Shown here piece by piece: positions 48,100-58,557 of a stretch of DNA of 64,000 nt. The notes beneath the pieces are model-generated. The model did not search any database and was not told where the DNA came from. It saw only the letters and a list, made by a program, of their open reading frames with translations. The stretch's first letter is position 1; each line of letters starts with the position of its first letter. The position numbers and the translations under genes were made by a program. The stretch comes from Alligator mississippiensis (lineage: Eukaryota; Chordata; Crocodylia; Alligatoridae): positions 361,107,829 through 361,171,828 of the forward strand of contig NC_081824.1 in the NCBI RefSeq assembly GCF_030867095.1. The letters run 5' to 3'.

Positions 48100-48650
48100 T
48101 GTGCTATTCCTGTTTGGAGCTAGGTCAAAACCTAGTACAATCAGGGCTGCCTCAATTAGATGTCTGTTTACTGCCTAAGACAGGTATAGGGTTGGGAAGA
48201 AAGTAATTTCATTTATGGGCTTGACATCTCTAGAGTTAATCCGAGTTGTAACTTGAGTGCTGGGCAGCTTGAGTCCTAACTTGAGCCCCAAACACACAAA
48301 AGACCCCCAACTTAAAGTTGCTGATGATTTTAATTTGAACTGGCTGGTATGTCACTAATATACACTAAAGCTCAAGTTAGCACAACCAGTCAACTATTAA
48401 AACAAAACTGATGTGTTACCCATCTTGAGTCTTTAGGACTCAAGGTTAACCACAGTCTATGCTGACTTGAGGTTGGTTTATGTCTGGCCAACACAGATGA
48501 CACTAGAAAATTACTCCAAAAAGTACTTAAGGTGTGAATTTAGAACCAACTATTCCATCCTAGCTTGAGTTATCTAAACTCAAGTTACCTAAAAGTTTGA
48601 GTTAACTCCTCCCAAGGCAGAAATTGCCTCCACAGGGTGGGGGGGAAGGA
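48100..48650. repeat. degenerate repeat with ACTTGAGTT phrases
   Basis: The words AACTTGAG, CTTGAGTT, GACTCAAG and CTCAAGTT recur at least ten times in both orientations over 550 bases, with TTTAGGACTCAAGG near the centre. This looks like a worn inverted-repeat DNA element. No termini could be fixed and no coding content was found. Confidence 0.35.
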
Positions 48651-50149
48651 CAAGATAGATGGCATAGAATAGTGCAAATATTGTGTATTTTTGTAGTTTA
48701 ACTTAATTCATCTTGGAAGTGGTTTGGGCTCAACCACAAAAGTGCTTTTAGGCCATGCCTGCACCACACATTTACTACACCCAGGAGGTGCACCTTCAAA
48801 ACTATTCCTTCCCCGCAAAGGCACTGGAGGTAGGTAGTGTCAGCTTGTGGCTACACATGTCCATGGCTGCTTCTGGGTGGGAAAATATCATGTGTGAAGT
48901 AGTGAAGAAAGTTTGAGGGTACTGCTGGTGGGCTTTGTAAATTTGCAGTCTCGCTATGGCCTACAGGTGCCTTTTGTGTGGTTGTTTAACTGACTTGCAA
49001 AGTAGATTAAACTTAAATTGCACAAAGGCATATTTTGTACACTGTTCTACATTCCTTATTTTTGGTGTGGTCTCTTTGCGTAAACAAATCCTAACTCAAA
49101 AGCAGTTTAAAATTTAAGTAACTTGAGCCAACAATGCAACGAAGACAACCTGAGGTAGAATGAACAGTGTGGTCATTTGCAAACCTATCAGTGCTAGGAT
49201 TTAAATGCTGTCACGTTATACCTTTTAAAATTTTGTAGCAGGGATTAATCAAAAAACAGATTTGAAAGCAATGAGGGTATCAAGGAGAGAGAGGGCAAAT
49301 CTCTATTGCAAACATGCCATGCTCAGCAAAATTTCTCTTAAAAACTACTTTTCTACATCATGATGAATTACATTGCTCTTACCTGGAGAAAGAGACTTTG
49401 GGGAACTTAGAAGAGGAAGAAGGAAAGGCAGATGGAAAAAGGCTACATTAGAGATTTATATTTAGTGTAAATAAACCTTTTCTTTACATAACTTGTAACA
49501 CCCTGAAAAGTCAAAAGGTGAGTTAATAATTAGGACTTCAGAAATGTTAAATATTATTCAGGCATGAGCAAATTAATTTATAAGCATGAACTCAATAGAC
49601 CACATGGAATATATTTATTTTTCCTACCCTAAGACTGATCATTATATAAATGCAATTTTCTCCCTTAAGGTACTTGGTTCAATTTACTCCCTGAACCCAA
49701 TAAAGGTCTGTCTTCTATTCTTTCTTGTTCTATATTAAAAGGAACTAACAACTGCTTGATTAGTTCATATTTGGCATAGTCTTCTACTGGTTCTCATCTG
49801 TCCAGGAATACAAATTCTTTCAGCTTTGTTTGGAATTTGTCCGGAAAGTTGAAGCCATTGTTGCCCTAGAAATAAAGGGTGAGTTATAGAAGGAATTCTC
49901 ATCAAGCAGTAGCAGCTGTTTACAGTTGGGAGCAGTGTGTCCCTTAAAAATGCTGAGATATGCAAGGGGTTACCAGATCAGCATTTTCTTAGATATTTAT
50001 GGATTAGAAATTGAATTCTGGCCAAGCCAAGTGATATACTGTAAAGTGTGCCAGTGTCAAGGACTTCAGTTGCTTCCCTACAAATTCTCCTTCCAAATTT
50101 AATTTTACACACTGGTCTGGTGTGAAATCAAATTAATTTGAGGGTGAAT

Positions 50150-50660
50150 CTAAGTAAATAAAATAAGCATAACTAAGAGATTTAGCATCACATTATAAGG
50201 AGGAAGACAGGAAGAGTGACAGAGACTAAATAAAGAGCCAGGAGAGCAGGATCTGGGTACATCTGTTGAAATCTGGTACAACAGGGGAGACAAATCTAAT
50301 GAGATGCTGAGATGTGGGGGTGAGTGCTGAGATTGGCTGTGAAAAGAGGGGGAAAAAAGCCACCTGGGTATTGAAACTGGAGAAGGAGCCAAATGAGTGA
50401 GACTTGGAGTACATAGCAACAAGAAGCAAATGAGGGGCAAGGAGCTATGAGGTGGGGGGAACAGAGATAGGCTTAGGGATGAGACTGGCAGTGGCAATGT
50501 GAGGGATTTTCGGACAGTGAATGTAAAGGAGACTAGTTGTTGCAGGAAACCAGCACTTACATAAGAGGGCTCAAAAACAAAGATTAAGACAGTAAGAAGA
50601 ATGGACAGGGATGAGGAAGACAGGATTGGGATAGGTTGAACAGAGTGATGCAGAAAGGGA
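50150..50660 (+). repeat. purine-rich, strand-asymmetric stretch
   Basis: The plus strand is dominated by A and G over about 500 bases (GGAAGACAGGAAGAGTGACA and similar). The 186-codon frame on the other strand is Ser/Leu/Pro/Phe-rich and is explained by this composition. Confidence 0.6.
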
Positions 50661-51437
50661 AGAAATGTGGGGGAATAGGTGAAAAGTTCTCTTCCTATTA
50701 GGATCAACACCCCCTCTATAATTTGGAACAGAATCTGGCCTGAGTCTCACTCTTCCTCTGCTGTCAGGAAATAACTGAAACCCACCAGCAACATATTCCA
50801 TCCTCTTCTGATGTTGGAATATAGAAGATAATCTACTATTCCTTTTAGTTACTATAAATTTGAGTGGCAGATGTCTCTATGGTGGATCTAAAAGGTTATA
50901 GAGTTTTTGCTGTGTCATATGCGTGTTGATCTGAAGCCCACAATGGCATTTGGAGTTTTTGTTTTTCAGGGGTGGGGGGATTGGTTTCTTGGGAAATGAC
51001 ACATGAAGAATTACACTAGTGTGACAATGTCAAAATCTCAGAAATTAAATAAATCCCTGAATTAACACTACCTGTGTAATTCAGTTCCCTGGTTGCATGT
51101 GTATTATGAGTTTTAATGATATAACTACATACTGTTTTTCCATAAGACTACCTCACCCAGATCACAGGAAAATTAGCCACAACTGTGTAGCAAAGGGAGT
51201 TATCTGTTTGATTCTAGCCTCTGTTGCTACAGAATTAGAAAATGTGTAATGAATGAGATGGGGAACTTCAAGAAATAGATTGTTCTTTATAGCTAAAGCA
51301 GCTGAACCCTGTCCCAATGAATGAATTCTATCCCTGCTTCTGCTAGAGTTCCTGAGTGATGTTTTCTTTTCACAGGTGGTCAATTGTGTGTTTCCTGTTT
51401 TCTGAGAGGTCTTCTATGGTGTAGTCTTCTGTTGTAG

Positions 51438-51616
51438 TGGAGGGGAAATTAGCCACTCAAGAAGACGAATACGATCAACTGCAGGCCAAGAGCCAGAGGT
51501 TGCTCAGGACAGTACTAATATTTCAGGGGATTCTAAGGCCCTCCGCATGTGGCTGGGAAGGGCTGGAATATTGGCTCCGAGCTCTCCCAAAAGCTTCTCC
51601 AACTGCCTGCATCTGG
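51438..51616 (+). other. exon-like open stretch, unassigned
   Basis: A 179-bp stretch bounded by a possible acceptor (TCTTCTGTTGTAG) and a good donor (CTGG/GTAAAT), open throughout one frame, giving 59 residues. It begins GGEISHSRRRIRSTAGQEPE and includes DSKALRMWLGRAGILAPSSP. The composition is protein-like, with several CpGs, unlike the surrounding DNA. It lies on the plus strand inside METTL21E intron 1. I do not recognise the sequence. It could be an exon of an unknown gene, a pseudogene exon or a repeat fragment. Confidence 0.3.
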
Positions 51617-52398
51617 GTAAATATGATATGGATTATGAAAAACTTAAGTTTTAAAGAAAAATCACCATGACAGGTTTTCAACCCTAACAATCAATTTACA
51701 TTTTGAAAGTTTTCAAAGCCAGTTCTAAAATAGTACTTAAAATGAAGAGAAACAGTCCTCCACCTCTTTCCTGATATAAACTTATATTTTAGTGTTATGG
51801 TCTTTAGGGACTAGAAAGCCTGCAGCCACTAGTTATGGTACGGCAGAGCAAACCCTGTTCCAAGTCTTATGAAAATCTCTCCAGAGTAGGTTTGTCTGTA
51901 CAAACAGCAACTGTGCTTGAATTAATGTTTTTATCCAACTAACACCCTGCATTGAGGCTCCACTTGAATATCTTGATCGTCAGCCACCACTTAATTCACC
52001 AGAACCAGGAACAGGCAACCAGCCAGAGAAAGAGTGCTGAATGCTAGGAAATTGTCAGGCTGAATTAGCTGACCTTGTATAACATATGAATCTCTTATGA
52101 CACTGCAATGGCCTTGTCTGCCCGTTATATTTTTCATGTAAACATTATTAACAGTTCCTTAGGCAAAATGGGCATGAAAATATCCCAACATGAGTAAAAC
52201 AACTTTATTCTCCAGTCTTCTAAAGTGTAACAGAAAACACAGTGAAGTAATTAGTTGTGAAAGGCTGAAGTCAGGTGGAAGGCAAGGCAGGGTGGCACCT
52301 TACAGACTGGCTCAGAGTCATGAGCTTTCATAGGCAACAATCTAGCATCTTAACTTCTGCCAGAAAATATTATATCACACAAAAAATAAACTATTTAC

Positions 52399-52471
52399 CT
52401 TCTTTGTAATCCAGTTTTCTTCTCAGTTCAGATGACAAAAGACGATTGCGTTGCGATGGTATCATATCCAT
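52399..52471 (-). CDS. METTL21E: METTL21E coding exon 1, start of protein
   Basis: Encodes residues 1-24, from MDMIPSQRNRLLSSELRRKL to the donor GAAG/GTAAAT. The start chosen is the first ATG of the exon at 52471; a second ATG lies two codons later. Upstream a good acceptor (TTTTATCTGTCTAG, exon edge 52485) sits only 14 bases before the ATG, so the true 5' end is probably an untranslated exon further right. The N-terminus is poorly conserved in this family, so the assignment rests on splice phase (1) joining the split glycine codon of exon 2. Confidence 0.75.
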
Positions 52472-52485
52472 ATTGTGTGATAATA

Positions 52486-53819
52486 CTAGACAGATAAAAC
52501 ATATTTGCTGAACTATCAAGAACAATGAATTTTGGGTGTTACATGTACATATAGGTGGTTGTGTGTGTAAGAATAAGGGAGTGCATTCTGTGCTCAAAAA
52601 GACATCAATTGAGAAGCACAGAAGCCAAAATCCTACTTAATGGAAACAATCAGGAATACACAGCTGAGATTTGCAAGGAAAAGGTAAGTGTGATTAAAGT
52701 GAAAATCAGTTTTGATACTGTCAAAAGAGGAGAGAAATTAAGACGGTTAAACAGGCTCTTAATATTAGAATGAGGAATATTATTGTTTCACTACACAATC
52801 TTTCTAAACATGAAAACCTTTTCTCTACTTCTATAATTACACTATAATGGGTGCTGAATGAAAGAACCATCTGCTTGACTTTGAACTGTCCTTTACAAAA
52901 ATGCTTTTAGTCATAACACTAATGAAATAACTTTTTGGTTACTAACATTCACTGTTTAATATAAACAATGACAAGGAATTCAGATCAAACAGAATACACT
53001 CCAAAAAGTCAGATAGCAGGAAATATATTATATATAGTGTCCCACGTCTATTATAAGGTATCTATCAACATACCTGAACCTTTTTTCTTTTAGCCTTCCA
53101 ATAAAGGAGGAATTACAAGAAGTTTTCTCCACTGGCTTTTCCTTCAGTCAACTCACCAATATCCCCAGAGAGAAGAGACTGTGTGTGTTACATTCTGCCA
53201 ACAACCCCACATTAAGTGAGATTAATAAATCTCGACAGCTGCAGCATGCGCAGAAAGTAAGCGCATCATGTTATATTTCCAAGAGAACTCTGTACTCTTA
53301 CATAAGGGAGTGGAAGATTTCATAACAGCAAGAGATCCAACAGCACTCCAGCCGAGAGAAAATGTGATAGGAAAATTATTCACAAAAAATAAGATAATGA
53401 CACAAAATAGCAGTTAAACAATTCTCACATGAAAAATAAAATAAATAATTAAAAAAAAACCCCAAGAAAACCAGAGGAGGATTTCTTTTTAAAGACAGAA
53501 TTCTTCCAGACATTAAATGCCACATTTTTAAAACAGCAGAAATGTATTTGCAGGCACTCGATTGTGAATGTGTATTTAAGATAGAAATGTTCCAAATGCA
53601 TCTGTAAGATCATTAAAAGTATTTTCCATCATCAGCTCCCCCGATCTTGTCAAAAACCCAAATTCTATCATTAGACCTATAGGGATATCTCTGAAATTTC
53701 TCTCCGTTTTTTTGCAAGTTACCCTGCAAGCTTGTCAGGACAGGAACTGTTTCTTACTCTATGCTCATACAGTTTCTAGTATAGTTGAAGGACTTTACTA
53801 TATTTAGCAACAGCAATTA
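52486..53819. other. flank between METTL21E and an exon-like stretch
   Basis: Expected site of the METTL21E promoter and 5' untranslated exon. No CpG island and no TATA context that I would defend. The AT-rich sequence otherwise appears unique. Confidence 0.35.
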
Positions 53820-54115
53820 CTAGAGAGCAGACTTTTTTATTTGGGAGCAACCGTCAAATAGAGACATATGCAAAACACCTCTTTGAAATAGATATCCATT
53901 GGGAATACATGCTTGCGATACAGAACACCTTCTATACAAGGTATTGCCGGAGAGGGTGCTGACTAGTGCAAATATCGTGTGTGAAATGCTAGACTCTTTG
54001 GAACCATAAAGTGAAATCCGAGCAAGGTCACTTTCATCATTCTGAGGTAGATTCCATGTTAATTGTACATTGTGTCGACTCTGCAAGGTATTTAATGTTT
54101 CGTTGCCATTTTCAG
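53820..54115 (-). other. exon-like open stretch, unassigned terminal exon?
   Basis: Downstream of a possible acceptor (CCTTTCCATGTTTCTACGTAG) an open frame of 98 codons runs to a TAG stop. It has protein-like composition: VQLTWNLPQNDESDLARISL, TIFALVSTLSGNTLYRRCSV and GYLFQRGVLHMSLFDG. The region has many CpGs, unlike its neighbours. It lies between METTL21E and ERCC5 on their strand. I do not recognise the family. It could be the last exon of an unlisted gene, a retrocopy or coding remains of a mobile element. Confidence 0.35.
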
Positions 54116-54179
54116 CTACGTAGAAACATGGAAAGGACACATATATAGGAAATGAGGCGATAGACGTGTTCACTTGCTA

Positions 54180-54960
54180 GTACGGAGAAAATATGGAGCA
54201 ACAGGGGTGAGTCCAAGAGCACTGCTCCCCGGCTGGAGTGCCACAGTTGCCTCAAAGGTATGTTCTCCAGCCAGTGGGTGATAGATGCTACTCCTTTGCT
54301 TCCCTCTGCCCCCCCTGGGAGGCTATTAGTGATACAACCTCCTTGCTGCAACTGCATCCACCAGATGCTGGCAGCGGCATCAGGCAGACACAGCCTCTCT
54401 GCCACTGATTAGGAAGGACATCCACAGCAAACAGCAACAGCAGCAGCTGTTCCCACTATCACCATGAGTACAAGAGCACTAGCTATTGCCAGTGCTCCTG
54501 TGGTGGTGGTGCCAGTGGCAAGGCTCCGTGACAACTTGCCATGGCTGGGCAGGCTGTCATGGAGCCAGGAAAAGTGGACTGTGGAATTCCAGGGGTCTGA
54601 AAGATCCTCTGTAGCACTGCTACAACTGTCCATACATTGCATGTGGTGCTACAAGATGCAGTGCTATGGGTACTAGGGGTATGTGGGGCCAAGGGCATAT
54701 CAGACTGTGTGCAGCTGTGGTGGCGGGGGAAGTGTGCGGCAGCGGCACTGGCAAGCAGCCAGAGCACGGAGCTGGGGCGGGTAGCCAGAGCAGTGCGGGG
54801 CAGGGACGGGAGTAGCAAGCAGCCAGAATGTGAAGCCAGCAGCATGTGGAATGGTGGCGCCCTCAGGGCCTGTACGGCACTATACGTGGGGCCCCCCCAA
54901 AAGCGCAGGGCCCAGGGCGTTCACCCCAATTTGCCCTCCCCAGGGACGGCTCTGGCTACA
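54180..54960. repeat. GC-rich repeat-like block
   Basis: A GC-rich stretch with CAGCAACAGCAGCAG-type runs, a mirrored GCTATTGCCAGTGCTCCTGT region and, at its right, GGGCCCAGGGCGTTCACCCC then CCAGGGACGGCTCTGGC. That tail resembles the ends of a GC-rich hAT-derived repeat that I recall from sauropsids. Frames on both strands (up to 153 codons) are explained by composition. Confidence 0.45.
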
Positions 54961-56219
54961 GGTATGTTCCCCTTTGGAAAAGAAACATTTGTGTGGCACT
55001 ACAGTTGGTGTGAACATTCACTTTCTGTAGCACTGCTTGGACACTTGCAGCACTACAGATGTATGTTTAAGTTTCCATTCAGAAAGGAGACCAAGTAGGA
55101 CCAAACCACCAATAAACTTTGTTTCTGAACACAAAAGCTAGGAAAAAATTGGACATAGTGTTAAAAAGATAGAATTAGACCAGTTTTACCTTATCTGCAA
55201 ATAAGGTCATGCTATGAGGTATCTCATAGCATGACCCACCAGACCAACTACTAGGTAGTTCTGTCCACTTTGCTTCTTGACCTGGTAGTTTGCAAACATG
55301 TTTTCCCATTACCAACCCCAGACTTCCAAAGCTTTGAATGGTTCCTGAACTTGCAGAGAATGCTACTGAAGTTGGAAAAACACAGTAAACATAGCTAGGG
55401 AAAAAAGGGAGGAAGGTATGTTTCAGACTAGCAGGTTCCTGCTATATGAGAAAATAATATAGGAAGAGAGGGAAAAAAAAACAAACTAAGAGATCTGTAT
55501 TTTTGAAGCAGTCTTCACTAATCAAAGAACTGCTGGGAAGTGATAAACAGAAGGACAACAGAAAGGGAAGTTAGGCAGAAAAAATAAAGTTAGAGCAATT
55601 TAGATATTTTACATAGTAGCAAGTAGTGTTAAGTTACAAGACAGTCTAAATTCCTCACTACACTTGATCTGAGCCTTCAAGAGGCCGAGAAGCTGATCTG
55701 GGCCTATAGACAAATCCTGCCATAACAGAAGTCATAACACTTCTGAAGACAGATCATGTTATGCCATTTAAGATGTAATTATTATATAGACAATTATGAT
55801 TCTTATTGCCACTTGTGTATCCCATAAACAAGATATTCCATTGGGACTTATTCTGCATCAAGAATGATTCAGCAAACAATATACTTCTGAAGAAGAGAAA
55901 GCAAAAAAGTACTGGCTGAACTGATTTTGCTTCTCCCTATATTAAGAAATTGCATAAGTCACTTGACTAATTTTGCTTAAGTAGGAAATTGAGAGAATGA
56001 GAAATAGTGACACAATACAATTATCTTAGATTACTCCAAAGTAATTTCAGTCTCATGCCCAGTTTTACATCCCTAATGCAGAAATCTTCACTTAGTAAAA
56101 AACAGAACTCATAAACAACCATGCTGAAAAAACGTAGTTCAAGATGCTAAAGATGTCTCCTATTCTTGTCACAGAGTTAATGTAATATAAAAACAAAAAC
56201 TAACAGAAGATAATTTAGG
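54961..56219. other. downstream flank of ERCC5
   Basis: AT-rich sequence following the putative ERCC5 poly(A) signal. No gene or clear repeat seen. Confidence 0.5.
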
Positions 56220-56225
56220 TTTATT
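56220..56225 (-). terminator. ERCC5: candidate ERCC5 poly(A) signal
   Basis: AATAAA on the minus strand about 65 bases after the ERCC5 stop codon. It would give a very short 3' untranslated region; further sites may exist. Confidence 0.4.
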
Positions 56226-56290
56226 TTTTCCAGAAGAAAATTCATTAGATATTTGAAGTCAGACATGATCATAAAACAACATATACGTGG

Positions 56291-56866
56291 TTAGTACTTG
56301 GTCTTTTTTCTTCCTCTCATACACTGCGATTTTCTTTTTTTGTCTTCAAACACAGATTTGGCAGTCACCATGACTATGTCTTTTTCTTTTCCATCTTCAC
56401 CACTTGAACTACTGTTCTCTTCCTCTTTACTACGCTCTGGTTTTGCAGCAGTTTTCTTTACGTTTGACTCCTTACCAGTTTTCTTTCTTTTGCTCTTACT
56501 TACAACCTTATTGTCTAATTCCTCCACTGAAGACCCACTGGATGATTCTGAGAGTTGTACATTCCCAACGAAACCACCTCCATAGAAATTCTCCTCCTTG
56601 GATTTTGAAACTTTTTTCCTTTTTCCATTTTTGCTTTGTACTGTGGTACCTTGATCATTTGTGCATTGTATAGGCATATTTTCTTTTCTTTTCTCAGGTT
56701 GTTTCAGCTTTCCTTCCATAACAGCAGTAGCCTTTTGAACTTCCTCCTCCTCCTCTTCTTTTTCCTTTCTTTGCATACAAGTCACAGCTCTACGAAGTCT
56801 CTGGCTCTTAATAGCCCTTTTTTCATGTTGTGCTAGCCTGAAGAATGAATCAATTCGAAGTTGAGT
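56291..56866 (-). CDS. ERCC5: ERCC5 (XPG) last coding exon, PCNA-binding C-terminus
   Basis: Encodes the C-terminal 191 residues and the TAA stop of the XPG 3' endonuclease of nucleotide excision repair. The exon opens with TQLRIDSFFRLAQ, which holds QLRIDSFF, a perfect PCNA-interacting (PIP) box. A lysine-rich region follows (IKSQRLRRAVTCMQRKEKEE) with a run of glutamates, then Ser/Glu-rich low-complexity sequence including YGGGFVGNVQLSESSSGSS, matching human CGGFLGETCLSESSDGSS. The end (VMVTAKSVFEDKKRKSQ, then a basic tail) matches the human nuclear localisation tail. It starts phase 0 after TTGTTTTCTTGTAG. Only the PIP box, the CGGF-like block and the tail are well conserved; the linkers diverge, as is usual for this region. 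Confidence 0.95.
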   Translation of the reverse strand, partial: TQLRIDSFFRLAQHEKRAIKSQRLRRAVTCMQRKEKEEEEEEVQKATAVMEGKLKQPEKRKENMPIQCTNDQGTTVQSKNGKRKKVSKSKEENFYGGGFVGNVQLSESSSGSSVEELDNKVVSKSKRKKTGKESNVKKTAAKPERSKEEENSSSSGEDGKEKDIVMVTAKSVFEDKKRKSQCMRGRKKTKY

Positions 56867-58454
56867 CTACAAGAAAACAAAACAATTAAAAAGATAAAGT
56901 TTGAACTCTTCAGTGATAGGCATTATATAAACAACTAGAATAGATACTTTTTTACTCCTGCTGAAATTACTGCATAATCAAATAAAATATTAATCACAAG
57001 TAGTAAGATTCCGAAGAGTAAGAACTATCACAGTATAGTCTAAAAAACGTAAATGGGAAAGGACTCTAAATTCCCTTTACATTTTATAAATACTGGGTGT
57101 GTTTACACGTGTTATTAATATGACCGAATAAACTCTGATGCAGATTGCGCTGGATTTTATTGTTCCCAGGTGCCGCATTTACATATGCACCTGGGACCGC
57201 AGCACATTGAGCTGGGTCAGAGCAGCCCCTGGCTGATAAGAGGCCCAGCAATCCAGCCTGCCAGCCTTGAGCTGCTCTGACCTGGTTCAACATGCTGCGG
57301 AGGGGCTGACTGGGGCATGAAGGTGCTCCAGTGAGGGCAGGCAGCTCCCTCAGTGAAGTACACTCATGCCCCAGCCAGTTCCGTCAGTATCTACATATGT
57401 GGTACAGCACACTAAATAATGTTGCCGCAGGATAATCTTGTGTTTACAAGTACTAATCTACAGTGGTATCTATTAGTTTACTGTGGCCTAAGAGGGCCAC
57501 ATGTGTAGATGCTGAGATTTTACTGCAGGGCTAATTAGACAACTACATAGTAAACATCTCATATAGATGCGCCCACTGTGTTCATTCTTATGACAATACA
57601 TTGAATGATATTAACAATTATTTAATACAAGTAGAGTTCTCACATATTTTCAAGAACACAATTTCAAATGAAAAGGTATTAATGCAATAAGATTCCTTTC
57701 CTGAATTGTGCTTTTCATTTGTACAAAACCAGGACAAAAATGTTACCACTTGATCAAGTTACTTTAATTCGCACTTCTGTATTTTAAGGGTTAACTGCAT
57801 TATTTCTTATGAGAATTACAATTACAAATCATTAAGAATGTCTATACAGATTTAAAAGTGATCAGTACATCTGAGATCCATGAATGTATCTGCTATCCTC
57901 CTGAAACAGATGACACATGTATGTAAAACACACACATTTTGTATAGGGAATACAGCATCAATCAGCCAAAAAATATTTGGGCAATTTATGAAAATCATTC
58001 ACGTAAGATTAGATTTAAAAACAGCAAAGCTAATCGTAGGTGGTCAAACAGAACCCTGAACTTGTGAACTGAAACAAAAGAAATAGATTCTTAAATATTA
58101 TTTACTATTTTACAGCCTTAAAATTATACTAGATGCCCCACATTTCACAGAAACTGTACAATATAAACAACATAAAATAATAGCCAAGAGATGGCACCAT
58201 AAGCGCTCTTTATTTTAAGCTGTGACTTGTATCTACTATTAACTGTAACAATATAAAAATGGACTATTTTTTCTGCTGACTTACAAATCATAAAAACTCA
58301 TGGTTCTTATGGAATGCAGGAGATGCATTAGCAGAATTTGACCCAGAGGCTGGCAAATAATGCACTTTTGGGTAAAGCTTTATTGGCTATTTTTAAAATA
58401 CTGCCACTTTCAACTAGCTAAAGCAAAGTAAAATGCACCACTAATATGGATTAC
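56867..58454 (-). other. ERCC5: ERCC5 intron 14 (by human numbering)
   Basis: A GT-AG intron of 1.59 kb (donor CAG/GTAATC, acceptor CTTGTAG), phase 0. It contains a hAT-like MITE at about 57095-57575. Confidence 0.88.
57095..57575. mobile_element. hAT-like MITE, copy B
   Basis: The ends CTGGGTGTGTTTACACGTG and, reversed, GTGGGCGCATCTATATGAG are inverted and match the ends of copy A at 26.35 kb. The interior shares GGGTCAGAGCAGCCCCTGGC and a mirrored GGGGCATGA/TCATGCCCCAG pair. It lies inside ERCC5 intron 14 and is diverged from copy A. Confidence 0.6.
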
Positions 58455-58539
58455 CTGTTCCGAGTTTAGCTGTTTTATTACAGGCAACAAGACTTCATCT
58501 GTCTTTGTTCTAGTCCAGCCAAAATGATTCAGGCAGAAT
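58455..58539 (-). CDS. ERCC5: ERCC5 coding exon 14 (by human numbering)
   Basis: 85 bp encoding FCLNHFGWTRTKTDEVLLPV and the following IKQLNSEQ. This aligns with human [24 protein letters not shown]. The first base completes the glutamate codon split by the upstream AT-AC intron. The donor is CAG/GTAATC. No in-frame AG acceptor exists upstream of the block; the boundary used is CTGCAC/ATTCTG. Confidence 0.92.
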
Positions 58540-58557
58540 GTGCAGGCAGTTAAGGTT
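58540..58557 (-). promoter_or_regulatory. ERCC5: U12 branch site and AC acceptor
   Basis: AACCTTAAC (58557-58549) followed after eight bases by the terminal CAC. There is no polypyrimidine tract between them, as is typical of U12 introns. Confidence 0.88.

Larger units (their letters stand above)
39336..52398 (-). other. METTL21E: METTL21E intron 1, 13 kb
   Basis: A GT-AG intron (donor GTAAAT, acceptor TTTCAG), phase 1. It holds a solo LTR (41871-42629), a CR1 (43745-44765, minus), a CORE-SINE scrap (about 47360-47440), a worn repeat with ACTTGAGTT phrases (about 48100-48650), a purine-rich stretch (50150-50660) and one unexplained exon-like stretch on the plus strand (51438-51616). I see nothing in 39.4-41.8 kb or 44.8-47.3 kb. 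Confidence 0.85.

Noticed and set aside
50150-50801. 186-codon Ser/Leu/Pro-rich frame on the minus strand
   Set aside because: A purine-rich plus strand gives a stop-poor complement; there is no protein-like pattern beyond composition.
54112-55098. Frames of 97-153 codons around a GC-rich block
   Set aside because: Alternating strands, low-complexity Ala/Ser/Pro content and repeat-like edges; not a gene.
56298-56836. Plus-strand frames opposite the last ERCC5 exon
   Set aside because: Antisense shadows of the Lys/Glu-rich coding exon (Phe/Leu/Ser-rich translation).
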